Positions 1-8,843 of a DNA stretch of 9,088 nucleotides are shown piece after piece. Made by a program: the position numbers and the translations under genes. A model generated the notes under the pieces. The model made no database searches, had not been told where the DNA came from, and was given only the letters and a program-made list of their open reading frames with translations. Positions within the stretch are counted from its first letter, which is position 1. Every line of letters starts with the position of its first letter. This stretch comes from Pseudomonadota bacterium (GTDB taxonomy: Bacteria; Myxococcota_A; Polyangia; Haliangiales; Haliangiaceae): contig JAEYYV010000170.1 in assembly GCA_023428295.1 (NCBI GenBank), positions 1 through 9,088 on the forward strand, in the 5' to 3' direction.

Positions 1-191
1 CCCGCCACGCCCGCGGCGGCCGCCGCGGCGTCCGCATCGGCGTTGGCGAGCGTCGCGGGCGAGGGCTCGCTCTCCATGCGGATCACGTCGAACGCGGCGT
101 CGACATCGGCCTCGTCGATCGGCGTCAGCTGCGGAGGCGTGGCCATGCGCTTCTTCGCACGCGTCGGATTCTGTGTCTTCGCGCGGCTCAC
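1..191 (-). CDS. Unidentified protein, N-terminal part (runs off the left edge)
   Basis: A frame on the minus strand stays open from a GTG at 191-189 to the window edge, giving 63 codons. The GTG overlaps the xseA stop codon by four bases (GTGA), the usual arrangement of translationally coupled genes, so I prefer it to the in-frame ATG at 146-144. The first 16 residues are basic (SRAKTQNPTRAKKR). They are followed by an acidic stretch (IDEADVDAAFDVIRMESE) and then a low-complexity Ala/Asp run. The gene after xseA is often xseB, the small subunit of exonuclease VII, but the visible part does not show the short acidic-helical XseB pattern, so I leave it unnamed. A long N-terminal extension before a recognisable domain is possible. 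That the frame is coding rests on the overlap and on codon bias. Its identity is unknown. Confidence 0.6.
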   Translation of the reverse strand, partial: MSRAKTQNPTRAKKRMATPPQLTPIDEADVDAAFDVIRMESEPSPATLANADADAAAAAAGVA

Positions 192-1564
192 GTCGGCTCC
201 TCGGCGGCGGCAACGGTGATGTCGACCGCATCGACGGTGACATCGAGCGACCCGCGCGCGAGGCGAACGTGCAGGCGATCGCCAGCGCGCGTCTGCGCTG
301 CGTCGCGCACGATATCGTTGCCACGGTGGACCACGGCGTAGCCGCGATCGAGGACAGCGAGCGGCGACAACGCGGCCATCTGCGCGCCGAGACGGCCGAG
401 CGTGGCGCGTCGCGTGTCGAGGATGCGCTGCATGGCGCGATGTGCACGCGCGACGAGCGCCTCGTGATCGCGATGTCCGCGCGCGATGCGGCCGCCTGGA
501 TGCGCGGCGACGAGACGCGCGAGGAGCTCGGACAGCTCGGCGCCGCGCGCGAGGATGCGTGCGCGCGGATGCAAGCCGGCGAGGCGGTGCTGGAGATGGT
601 GGAGCTGGCGGCGCGTCGACGAGAGCGCGCGCTCGCCGCGACCGTGGAGCGCGAACGTCGCGCGATCGAGATCCTGGCGAGCGCGATCGAGACGATGATG
701 CATCTCGCGATCGAGGCGGCGGCGCTCTTTGACGAGCACGTCGGCGATGGCGTTGCCGTCGGCGACCGCGAGCTCGGCTGCGGCGGTGGGCGTGGAGGCG
801 CGCGCGTCGGCGGCGAGATCCGCGAGCGAGAGATCGACCTCGTGTCCGACGGCGCTGATCACGGGCACCGGGCAGCGCGAGATCGTGCGCACGACGCGCT
901 CGTGGTTGAACGCGGTGAGATCCGTCACCGCGCCGCCGCCGCGACCGACGATGACTACGTCGACGCCCGCGCGGACGACCATCGCCATGCCGTTCACGAT
1001 CTGCGCGGGTGCGGTGGGGCCTTGCACGGCGCAGTCGGCGATGAGGATCGGCGTGGGCAGGCGACGATGAATCGTGCGAATGATGTCGTGGACCGCAGCG
1101 CCGGTTCGCGACGTGACCACGCCGATGCGCTTGGGGAAGCGGGGCAACGCGCGCTTCTTCTCGAGTGCGAAGATTCCCTCGGCGGCGAGCTTGGCCTTGA
1201 GCTGCTCGAGGGCGAGCGCTTCGGCGCCGGCGCCCGCGGGCTCGGCGAAGTCCGCGTAGAGCTGCATCTTGCCGTCGCGGTCGTAGACGCCGAGGCGGCC
1301 ACGGACGCGCAGGCGCTGGCCGGCAGCGAGCTCGAACTTGATGCGGACCGCGTCGCGTCCCCACATGATCGCGGACAGCACGCAGTCACGATCGCGGAGC
1401 GCGAAGTAGAGATGTCCCGACGCTGCGCGCGTGACCTGGGTGACCTCTCCCTCGATCCAGAGGATGCCGAGCGCATCGATCGTACGGCCGGCATGGCGTA
1501 CGACCTCGGCGACAGCCAATGGCTGCTGCCGGCTGCTCTCTAGCCGCTCGCCCACGACCCGCAC
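188..1564 (-). CDS. xseA: Exodeoxyribonuclease VII large subunit (XseA)
   Basis: XseA is the catalytic subunit of exonuclease VII, which degrades single-stranded DNA from either end to short oligonucleotides in repair and recombination in the cytoplasm. The 458-residue reading is close to the E. coli length of 456. In order it shows an OB-fold DNA-binding region (LWIEGEV and SGHLYFALRD, residues about 35-106), a nuclease core with SRTGAAVHDI (D160), GRGGGAVTDL (R208) and SAVGHEVDLSLADLAADARASTPTAAAE split over residues 237-264 (H241, D244), then an Arg-rich helical region and the C-terminal LSPLAVLDRGYAVV (about 399-412). D160, R208, H241 and D244 line up with the E. coli catalytic residues D155, R205, H238 and D241. 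The start is uncertain. GTG at 1564 gives the family length but has only a weak GAG upstream; GTG at 1555 is the next candidate. The frame stays open upstream to 1888, but that part overlaps the divergent gene and has no XseA similarity. The next gene overlaps the stop codon. Confidence 0.95.
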   Translation of the reverse strand: MRVVGERLESSRQQPLAVAEVVRHAGRTIDALGILWIEGEVTQVTRAASGHLYFALRDRDCVLSAIMWGRDAVRIKFELAAGQRLRVRGRLGVYDRDGKMQLYADFAEPAGAGAEALALEQLKAKLAAEGIFALEKKRALPRFPKRIGVVTSRTGAAVHDIIRTIHRRLPTPILIADCAVQGPTAPAQIVNGMAMVVRAGVDVVIVGRGGGAVTDLTAFNHERVVRTISRCPVPVISAVGHEVDLSLADLAADARASTPTAAAELAVADGNAIADVLVKERRRLDREMHHRLDRARQDLDRATFALHGRGERALSSTRRQLHHLQHRLAGLHPRARILARGAELSELLARLVAAHPGGRIARGHRDHEALVARAHRAMQRILDTRRATLGRLGAQMAALSPLAVLDRGYAVVHRGNDIVRDAAQTRAGDRLHVRLARGSLDVTVDAVDITVAAAEEPT

Positions 1565-1658
1565 CGTAACTCGTGGAGAAGACGATCGCCAAGCCCCGCG
1601 AAACTGCAGGAATAGGCGCAACCCGGTGCGGTGGCGCGTTGTCGATCCCCACGATAGG
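1565..1658. promoter_or_regulatory. Divergent intergenic region between xseA and the plus-strand unit
   Basis: This 94-base gap lies between two genes transcribed away from each other, so promoters for both should lie in or near it. I find no convincing -35/-10 pair or sigma-54 site on either strand. The stretch AGGAATAGG at 1608-1616 resembles a ribosome binding site and lies 9 bases before a GTG at 1626 that is in frame with the downstream membrane-protein gene. Translation of that gene might therefore start there rather than at 1659. The regulatory role is inferred from position only. Confidence 0.4.
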
Positions 1659-2849
1659 ATGCCGATCGCTTCTGCCATGGCCGAAACCGCGTCTTCGAAG
1701 GACTCCGACACGGGGACAACCGCGAACGTGCCCATGGCTCGGGAGAAGATCGGCGCTCGCAACACCGAGCCGGATGAGGAGCTGATCAAGCTCGCGCGCC
1801 GCCCCGGTCCGAAGATCGGCGTGATCACGGGGCTCGGCGTCGTGATCCTCTGCGCGGTGTTCGTGCTGCGCCTGAACGGCGACCGCAAGTTCAGCGGCGA
1901 CGATGCTCCCGAGAAGGTCAGCGTCGCGCAGATCGTCGAGGGGAATGTCGCGGCGGATCACTTCGTCGCGGTGGATCTCGCGCCGCTCATGTCGCACGCC
2001 ATTCGCGCCGCGCGGAACAAGACCGGCGTCGGTCTGCGCGTCGTTCCCGTGCGCGGTGCGAGCGACAAGTTGTGGCTCGTGGTGAACGGCGACGGCTGGG
2101 ACGAGCCGACGATGGAGACCTACCAAGGTCGCCTCGAGCGCCTCGAGGATCTCCCCTTCGCCGACGCTGTCTCCGAGTACGCGCGCGCGAATCCACGCCC
2201 CGTGTTCGCCAAGGCCGCGTCGGTTCGCGCGGGCCTCGCCGCCGGCAAGGTCGCCATGGTCACCGGCGATACGTTCACGGTCGCCGACGCAGACAAGGTC
2301 GCGATCGATCTGCAGGATCCCAACGCGGCGATCATCGTCGCCGCCCTCAACGAGCGCTTCCCCGACGCCGCGTCGTGGTCCGCTGCGCTCGGCCGCGCGG
2401 AGATCACCGTCGGACAGCCGCTCACGCCGGCACCCAATGCGTCGGAGCAGCAGGTGCGCTTCGAGGTCAACGGCGCCAACGCAGTCGCCGACACCACCGC
2501 CAAGCTCGAGAAGGCCGAGCTGTGGGCAGCGCGCGTCGAGCCGCTCACGCGTCACTTCGAGACCACGTGGGGCACGCTCAAGTCGTCGCCCGCCGCGGGC
2601 TTCACCGTCGATGCAAGCACCACCATCCCCGACGCAGAGCTCGACCTCGTGGGCTTCTATGTCGCGCGCGGAATTCCCGACGGCGCCTACGCGTTGATCA
2701 CCGGCGATCGGCCGCAGCAGTATTGGTACGTCCTGCCGATCACGATCGTTCTCGTGATCATCGGCCTTCTGTTCGCCTGGGTGTTCGTTCGCTCGATGAA
2801 GCGCGACTTCCTCGGTAAGACCGACAAGTCCGAGCCTGCCGCGGCCTGA
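1659..2849 (+). CDS. Membrane protein of unknown function, two predicted transmembrane helices
   Basis: I do not recognise this 396-residue protein. It has a hydrophilic N-terminal segment of about 50 residues, a hydrophobic helix at about 53-70 (IGVITGLGVVILCAVFVL), a largely soluble domain of about 285 residues, a second helix at about 356-378 (YVLPITIVLVIIGLLFAWVF) and a short basic tail (RSMKRDFLGK). The basic residues before helix 1 (KLARRPGPK) and after helix 2 suggest that both ends are cytoplasmic and the central domain is outside the inner membrane. The domain mixes strands and helices with no catalytic motif or Cys pair that I can see. Two similar short segments (VPVRGASDKLWLVVNGDG at about 129-146 and YVARGIPDGAYALITGDR at about 334-351) hint at an internal duplication. 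The start is uncertain: ATG 1659 is chosen, but GTG 1626, ATG 1677 and ATG 1734 are in frame, and none but 1626 has a good ribosome site. The kinase gene follows after 20 bases, probably in the same operon, so a shared envelope role is possible but unproven. Confidence 0.75.
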   Translation: MPIASAMAETASSKDSDTGTTANVPMAREKIGARNTEPDEELIKLARRPGPKIGVITGLGVVILCAVFVLRLNGDRKFSGDDAPEKVSVAQIVEGNVAADHFVAVDLAPLMSHAIRAARNKTGVGLRVVPVRGASDKLWLVVNGDGWDEPTMETYQGRLERLEDLPFADAVSEYARANPRPVFAKAASVRAGLAAGKVAMVTGDTFTVADADKVAIDLQDPNAAIIVAALNERFPDAASWSAALGRAEITVGQPLTPAPNASEQQVRFEVNGANAVADTTAKLEKAELWAARVEPLTRHFETTWGTLKSSPAAGFTVDASTTIPDAELDLVGFYVARGIPDGAYALITGDRPQQYWYVLPITIVLVIIGLLFAWVFVRSMKRDFLGKTDKSEPAAA

Positions 2850-2869
2850 AAGCGTCGCATACTCGCAGT

Positions 2870-5800
2870 GTGGCGGAAGACGCGAAGACGGTGCGAGGCC
2901 GCCCGGCGTCCACGTCGGAGGCCGATGCGCCCGCGTTGCCGCCGCGTGAGCAGCCCGCGATTCCACCATCGCGCTACGTGCTCGGCGCCGAGATCGCGCG
3001 CGGTGGCATGGGCCGCGTCGTCGAGGCCACCGACACGCTGCTCGGTCGTGTCGTCGCGTTGAAGGAAGCGCTGTCGTCGGATCCCGACGCCCTCGAGCGC
3101 TTCGCACGCGAGATCCGCATCACCGCACGGCTCGAGCATCCATCGATCGTGCCGGTGCACGACGGTGGCAAAGGCGAGAACGGCGTCCCCTACTACGTGA
3201 TGCGCAAGATCGAGGGCCGCCCCCTCGAGAAGCTCGTCCGCGAGAGCCGGAGTCTGAACGATCGATTGCACCTCGTTCGTCACATGGTCGCCGCTGCCGA
3301 AGCGATCGCACACGCGCACGAGCGCATGATCGTGCATCGCGACATCAAGCCGTCGAACATCCTCGTCGGAGAGCTCGGCGAGACGATCGTGATCGATTGG
3401 GGACTCGCGAAGGTCATCGGCGAGGACGACGAGCGCACGCAGCTCGGCGGCGTCGCCCTGCAGCCGACCGAAGGCGGAGAGATCAAGACGCGCGAAGGCC
3501 TCGTGTTCGGCACGCCTGGGTTCATGGCACCGGAGCAGCTGGGCGGCGGCCCTGTCGATCCGCGATGGGATGTCTACGCGCTCGGCGCGACGCTGTATCA
3601 CCTGCTCTCGAAGAAGCCTCCGCACCATGCGGACAGCGCCGACGACATGATGCGCGCGGCGATGACGGCGCCGCCGTCGCCGATCGCGAACCTCGTGCAA
3701 GGCGTGCCGCCAGAGCTCGCGACCATCGTCGACAAGGCGCTCTCGTTCGATCCCGACAAGCGCTACCAAGATGCGCGCGAGCTCGCGCGGGATCTCCAGC
3801 GCTTCCTCGGCGGGCAGCTCGTCGCCGCGCACCACTACACGCCGCGCCAGAAGATCTCGCGCTACGTGATCCAGCATCGCTACGCGTTCATCGTCGGTGC
3901 GATCGCGATCGCAGCGTTGATGGTCGGCGGTGCCTTCGCGTTCGTCGGCATTCGCAACGAGCGCGACCGCGCGGACGACAACGCGCTCGCAGCGCGCAGA
4001 GCGCAGAGCGCCGCAGAGAGCGCGCAGCTTCTCGCCGAGCGCAAGACGGAGGATCTCTCGCTCAGCAGCGCGCGCAGCATGGCGAGCACCAACCCGACCT
4101 TCGCGCTCTCGCTCGTAAAGCCGCTGGTCGCCAAACGCTGGCGCGAGGTACGCGCGATCGCCGCCGAGGCGCGTGCTGCCGGTGTCGCGTGGAGCTTGCC
4201 GGCCTCGCCCGCGATGCGCTCGCTGCAGTTCTCGAGCGATGGCCGTCGCGTGCTCGGTGCCGGCGGCGATGGCATCGTGCGGCTCTACGATCTGGACGCG
4301 CGCAGCGAGAGGACGCTCGTCGAGGCGCGTGGACCGGTGAGCGCGCTGTTTGCCGACGACGAGAAGAAGCTCCTCGTGTGGAGCGGAACGCACATCACGA
4401 TCGTCGACATCGGCGGAAGCGGACGTCGCGAGATCGACGTGGAGGCCACGATCGTCTCGCTCGATGTCATCGGCACCACCGCGTACTGGGTCGATGCCAA
4501 GGAGGCGCTGTGGCAGATGGAGCTGTCGGCCGTGGCGCCGCGACAGATTCCGCTCGACGAGAACGTCACGCAGCTCGCGGTGGCGCCGAACGGTCGCTAC
4601 ATCGCGCTCGCGGGCGCGGCGCACGTGTTGCTCTACGATCCCGCGCGGCCGACCGAGCCCGCCGTGCAGCTCGACGGCGCGCGGCCGCACGCGATGGATT
4701 GGGCGAGCGACGGATCGCGCCTCGCGATCCTCGCGGGCGATCGCGCGATCGAGATCGCGACGGCGCCAACCGTGTCCACGGCGACGAGCGTCGTCGTCGG
4801 TGACCGCGCGCATGTCCTGCACAGCGAACGCCGCGTGTTCACGATCGGCCCGACGGGCATCGCACGCGTGGGCACGACGCGACCGCACACGCCGCTCGCG
4901 AAGCCGCTCGGCCTCGAGGAGTCGCAACGTGGCACCATCGTGGCTGCGGGCGAGGAGAAGCTGCTCGTGATCGCGAACCACAGCGAGCACACGCTCGCTG
5001 CTCCGAGCGGACGCTTCTCGATGATGCGCGCGAGCACGGCGTCGCCGTATGTCGTCGCGGTGGCAGACGAGCATCTCTACGTGTGGAACCTCGACGAGAT
5101 CGAGCCGCGCGTCGCGGGCACGCGGATCGCCACGGCGAAGTTCGTGACCGGCGATGACCTCGTCGCGACGACCCTGCAAGGCCCCGCGCAGTGGATGGAT
5201 CTCGCGACCGGCAATCGCCGCGAGCTCGGCACGTGGCCCGCGATCCTCGACGTGACCGTCTCGCCGAGTGGTCGCCACGCGCTCGTCGTCGACATGGCCC
5301 ACGTCGCGCATCTCGTGGCCGCCGGGGCGCCGCCCGTGACGATCAAAGGCTCCGTCGATCGCGCGGTGTTCACGGACGATGGACGCGCGATGCTGATCGC
5401 CGACGACGCGTTCGACTACTACGACATCGCGACCGGCACGCGCTCGAGCGGCCGCCCGTGGGACGCGAGCCTCTTCGCGGTCACGCCCCGAAGCCAGGTC
5501 TTCGTCGCGAATGGCGCGGAGATCCGACGGCTGCCCTCGCTCGAGGGACGCGGCTTCGTACATCACGCGACGCTGCCTCACTCGATCGCGAAGCTCGACG
5601 CGATCGGCATCGATCATCTCCTCGCGATCACCGAGGATGGCGCTGCCTATCTGGTCGCGCTCGCGAAATCGGATTCGGTCACGGCGCTCGAGGAGTCGCT
5701 CGGGCGCGCGAGTATCTCGGTGTCGAAGGCCGGCCTCGTGGCGGTGCTCGATCGAGGCGCGATCGACATCGTCGACCCACTCGTCCAGGCGCGTTGGCGA

Positions 5801-5982
5801 CTCGCCTCGGGGAGCCCGAGCGCGACCTATGCGGACGTCCAGATCTCCGCCGACGGACGACGCGTGCTCGCCAAGGCCGGGAGCACGCTCCTCGTATGGG
5901 ACCTCCTCCTGCCGACCGACGCGGTCGAGACGGCGGCCTGGCTCGACAAGATGACGAACGCCATCATGCTAAAACCCGAAGA

Positions 5983-5986
<4 letters not shown>
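2870..5986 (+). CDS. Transmembrane Ser/Thr protein kinase with C-terminal WD40-like beta-propeller region
   Basis: This 1038-residue protein starts with GTG 20 bases after the preceding gene. Residues about 35-314 form a Hanks-type kinase: glycine loop IARGGMGRV (42-50), ATP-anchoring K65 in VVALKE, helix-C E81, catalytic loop HRDIKPSN (D158, N163), magnesium motif DWG instead of DFG (D176), a long activation segment ending in GTPGFMAPEQ (214-223), and DVYALG (D234). All catalytic residues are present, so it should be active. A basic juxtamembrane stretch precedes one hydrophobic helix at about 340-360. A charged helical linker follows, with the motif NPTFALSLVKPLV (408-420), like the DPTxALxxL linker that often precedes WD40 repeats in myxobacterial kinases. 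Residues about 441-1012 contain about 14-15 blade-like units of about 38 residues, the clearest being FSSDGRRVLGAGGDGIVRLY (454-473) and ISADGRRVLAKAGSTLLVWD (992-1011). By analogy with other bacterial receptor kinases, the kinase is cytoplasmic and the propeller periplasmic. The stop overlaps the cysS start by four bases. Substrate and ligand are unknown. Confidence 0.95.
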
Positions 5987-7532
<1,546 letters not shown>

Positions 7533-7533
<1 letters not shown>

Positions 7534-8468
7534 TGTCCGACGACAAGCCCGCCAAAGACGGAACGACCGCGCTCGCGCGCCCGATGATCGCGCGCGATCT
7601 CGACAAAGCCGGCAAGGGCCAGCTTGTCTACGTCGGTCGCGATGGCGAGGTGAAGGATCCCAAAGGCGTCCGCAATCGACAGGTCGCCGCGTACGTGGCG
7701 TTTGGCGGCATCACCGTCGCTGGCGTCGCGCTCGCCGCGTCGGCGTTCCCGCTGCTCGTTCCGTTCTATCTCGCGCTCGGCGGCCGCTTCATCGGCACGG
7801 TGCGCGCGGTGCAGAAGGTCAACGAGGCATCGGTCGCGCTGTCCAACGGCGACTCGCTCGAGGGCCGCGCGCTCGCGGAGCCCGTCGCGCGCGCGTGGTG
7901 GGCGCCGGGTCGCGTGCGTGCACTCGCCGAGCTTCGCGTCGCGATCGCCGACGCACTCGAGGGCAAAGGCGAGGCTGCGCTCGAGCGCGTTCGCAAGGCG
8001 CGCAGCAAGCTCTCGCCGCGCCTCATCCAGCACCAGTTCTCGTACTACACGGAGATCAACCTCCTCACCGCGCTGGGTCGCACCAAGGAAGCGCGCGTCG
8101 TCCTCGATGCACGCGGCCCGATCCCCACCGGCGAGGTGCTCAAGCTGTCGTACTGGATCGCGCAGATGCACCTGTTCGTCGCCGAGGGCAACGCGCCGAC
8201 CACGGGCCCGCAAGCGCTCGACGACTCCGAGCTCTACGAGCGGATGCGCAAGGGCCTGTCGATGACCGCCGGGCGCGATCTGCTGCTCCTCTGCGCGTGG
8301 GTCTACGCGCAGCGCGGCGAGCACGACGAAGCCGCGTTCGCGTGGAAGCAAGCGCGCGATCGCGAAGGCTCGCAGCGCCTCGAGGTCGCGATGCCCACGC
8401 TCGCCGAGTGGATGAAGTCGTATCTCGCCGAGCATCCGTCGCTCGACGAGCCGGATCCCGAGGAGTAG
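7533..8468 (+). CDS. Predicted membrane-anchored helical protein of unknown function
   Basis: The ATG shares one base with the cysS stop codon (TAATG) and has a good ribosome site 9 bases upstream, giving 311 residues. The first 48 residues are hydrophilic (K/D-rich). Residues about 50-82 form a hydrophobic stretch (VAAYVAFGGITVAGVALAAS then AFPLLVPFYLALGG), long enough for one helix or a tight hairpin of two. The remainder, about 95-311, is mostly helical and Ala/Arg/Leu-rich, with paired-helix segments such as LAELRVAIADALEGKGEAAL, YYTEINLLTALGRTKEARVV and LLLCAWVYAQRGEHDEAAFA. These look like degenerate TPR repeats (small residue, Tyr/Leu, Gly-x-x-x-EA pattern). The tail is acidic (LDEPDPEE). 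TPR-like domains usually bind other proteins; a scaffold role beside the kinase is inference. I see no catalytic motif. It is the last gene of the plus-strand unit and converges on the glutaredoxin gene. Confidence 0.78.
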
Positions 8469-8504
8469 CGATCGCGCAGAGCACCGTCGCTTCCCGAGCG
8501 CGCG
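8469..8504. other. Convergent intergenic gap without a clear terminator
   Basis: Only 36 bases separate the stop of the plus-strand unit from the stop of the minus-strand glutaredoxin gene. It contains most of one GCGATCGC palindrome (8468-8475) and short GC-rich complements (CGCGC at 8473-8477 with GCGCG at 8498-8502), but the loop would be about 20 bases and no T-run follows on either strand. Termination here may be Rho-dependent, or the two transcripts may overlap at their 3' ends. Confidence 0.4.
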
Positions 8505-8780
8505 TCAGTCGTTCGCTTGCGGCTTGTCCCAGAGCATCGCGTCGAGCTTGCCCGCGCGGTCGAGCGCGCGAAGCTCGCTGAAGCCGCCGATCGGTTTCTC
8601 GTCGATGAAGATCTGTGGAACGGTCCGCTGACCGGACGCTTGCGCGAGCCACTGCCGCAGCTCGGGCTTGCCGCTCGCGTCGATGTGCTCGTAGTCGACG
8701 CCTTTGTCGTCGAGGAGCTTCAGCGCCGCGGTGCAGTACCCGCACCACTCGCGCGTGTAGATCTTAACTTTGGCGCTCAT
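8505..8780 (-). CDS. Glutaredoxin, dithiol type (GrxC-like)
   Basis: Glutaredoxins reduce protein and glutathione mixed disulfides in the cytoplasm using glutathione. This 91-residue protein has the full fold: first strand KVKIYTR, active site WCGYC (C13 and C16, dithiol; CPYC is the commoner form), helix with ALKLLDDKGVDY, TVPQIFID with the cis-proline P55 of the glutathione groove, and GGFSEL (65-70), the Gly-Gly segment that holds the glutathione carboxylate. The length is normal for the family (about 85-95). The ATG at 8780 has no Shine-Dalgarno sequence upstream. Its upstream neighbour on the same strand ends 63 bases away, with a GC-rich stem-loop and a possible weak promoter between them, so it may be read alone or as the second gene of a pair. 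It converges with the cysS unit. The gene symbol is withheld because dithiol glutaredoxins cannot be assigned to a named subtype from sequence alone. Confidence 0.94.
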   Translation of the reverse strand: MSAKVKIYTREWCGYCTAALKLLDDKGVDYEHIDASGKPELRQWLAQASGQRTVPQIFIDEKPIGGFSELRALDRAGKLDAMLWDKPQAND

Positions 8781-8786
8781 GTGAAT

Positions 8787-8814
8787 ACCGTAGCGGCGCA
8801 GGTCGATCCGACAA
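8787..8814 (-). promoter_or_regulatory. Possible promoter of the glutaredoxin gene
   Basis: Read on the minus strand, TTGTCG (8814-8809) and TACGGT (8792-8787) are separated by 16 bases and give a weak match to a sigma-70-type -35/-10 pair (4 of 6 and 3 of 6). Transcription would begin at about the A of the ATG at 8780, implying a leaderless mRNA, which would fit the lack of a ribosome site. The match is poor and could be chance. Confidence 0.2.
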
Positions 8815-8815
8815 G

Positions 8816-8834
8816 CGTGCGCCGGGCGCGCACG
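8816..8834 (-). terminator. GC-rich stem-loop after the right-edge gene
   Basis: CGTGCGC and GCGCACG are perfect complements forming a 7-base stem with a 5-base loop. On the minus strand it starts 9 bases after the stop codon of the right-edge gene. The sequence after the stem (CTTGTCGG) lacks a T-run, so it is not a standard intrinsic terminator. It could slow polymerase, stabilise the 3' end of the upstream message, or be chance in GC-rich DNA. Confidence 0.35.
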
Positions 8835-8843
8835 GTGTGCGAT

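Noticed and set aside
173..1543. Long plus-strand open frame (456 codons) opposite xseA
   Set aside because: It is antisense to a gene with all XseA catalytic motifs. The translation is Arg/Ala/Asp-rich with no domain, as expected from GC-biased third positions on the other strand.
1565..1888. N-terminal extension of XseA to the first ATG of the open frame
   Set aside because: The extra 108 codons overlap the divergent membrane-protein gene, are not XseA-like, and would make the protein far longer than the family norm of about 450 residues.
2687..5617. Minus-strand open frame of 976 codons opposite the kinase gene
   Set aside because: Very long, but its translation is dominated by Arg, Asp, Glu, His and Ala with no recognisable motif, and it mirrors the kinase frame. 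It is a by-product of codon bias in GC-rich DNA.
5191..5982. N-terminal extension of CysS
   Set aside because: The upstream part of the frame lies inside the kinase gene's propeller region and is Arg-rich with no CysS similarity. The family N-terminus begins just after the GTG at 5983.
8469..8504. Intrinsic bidirectional terminator between the convergent genes
   Set aside because: The only complementary arms are 5 bases with a loop of about 20, and there is no T-run on either strand.
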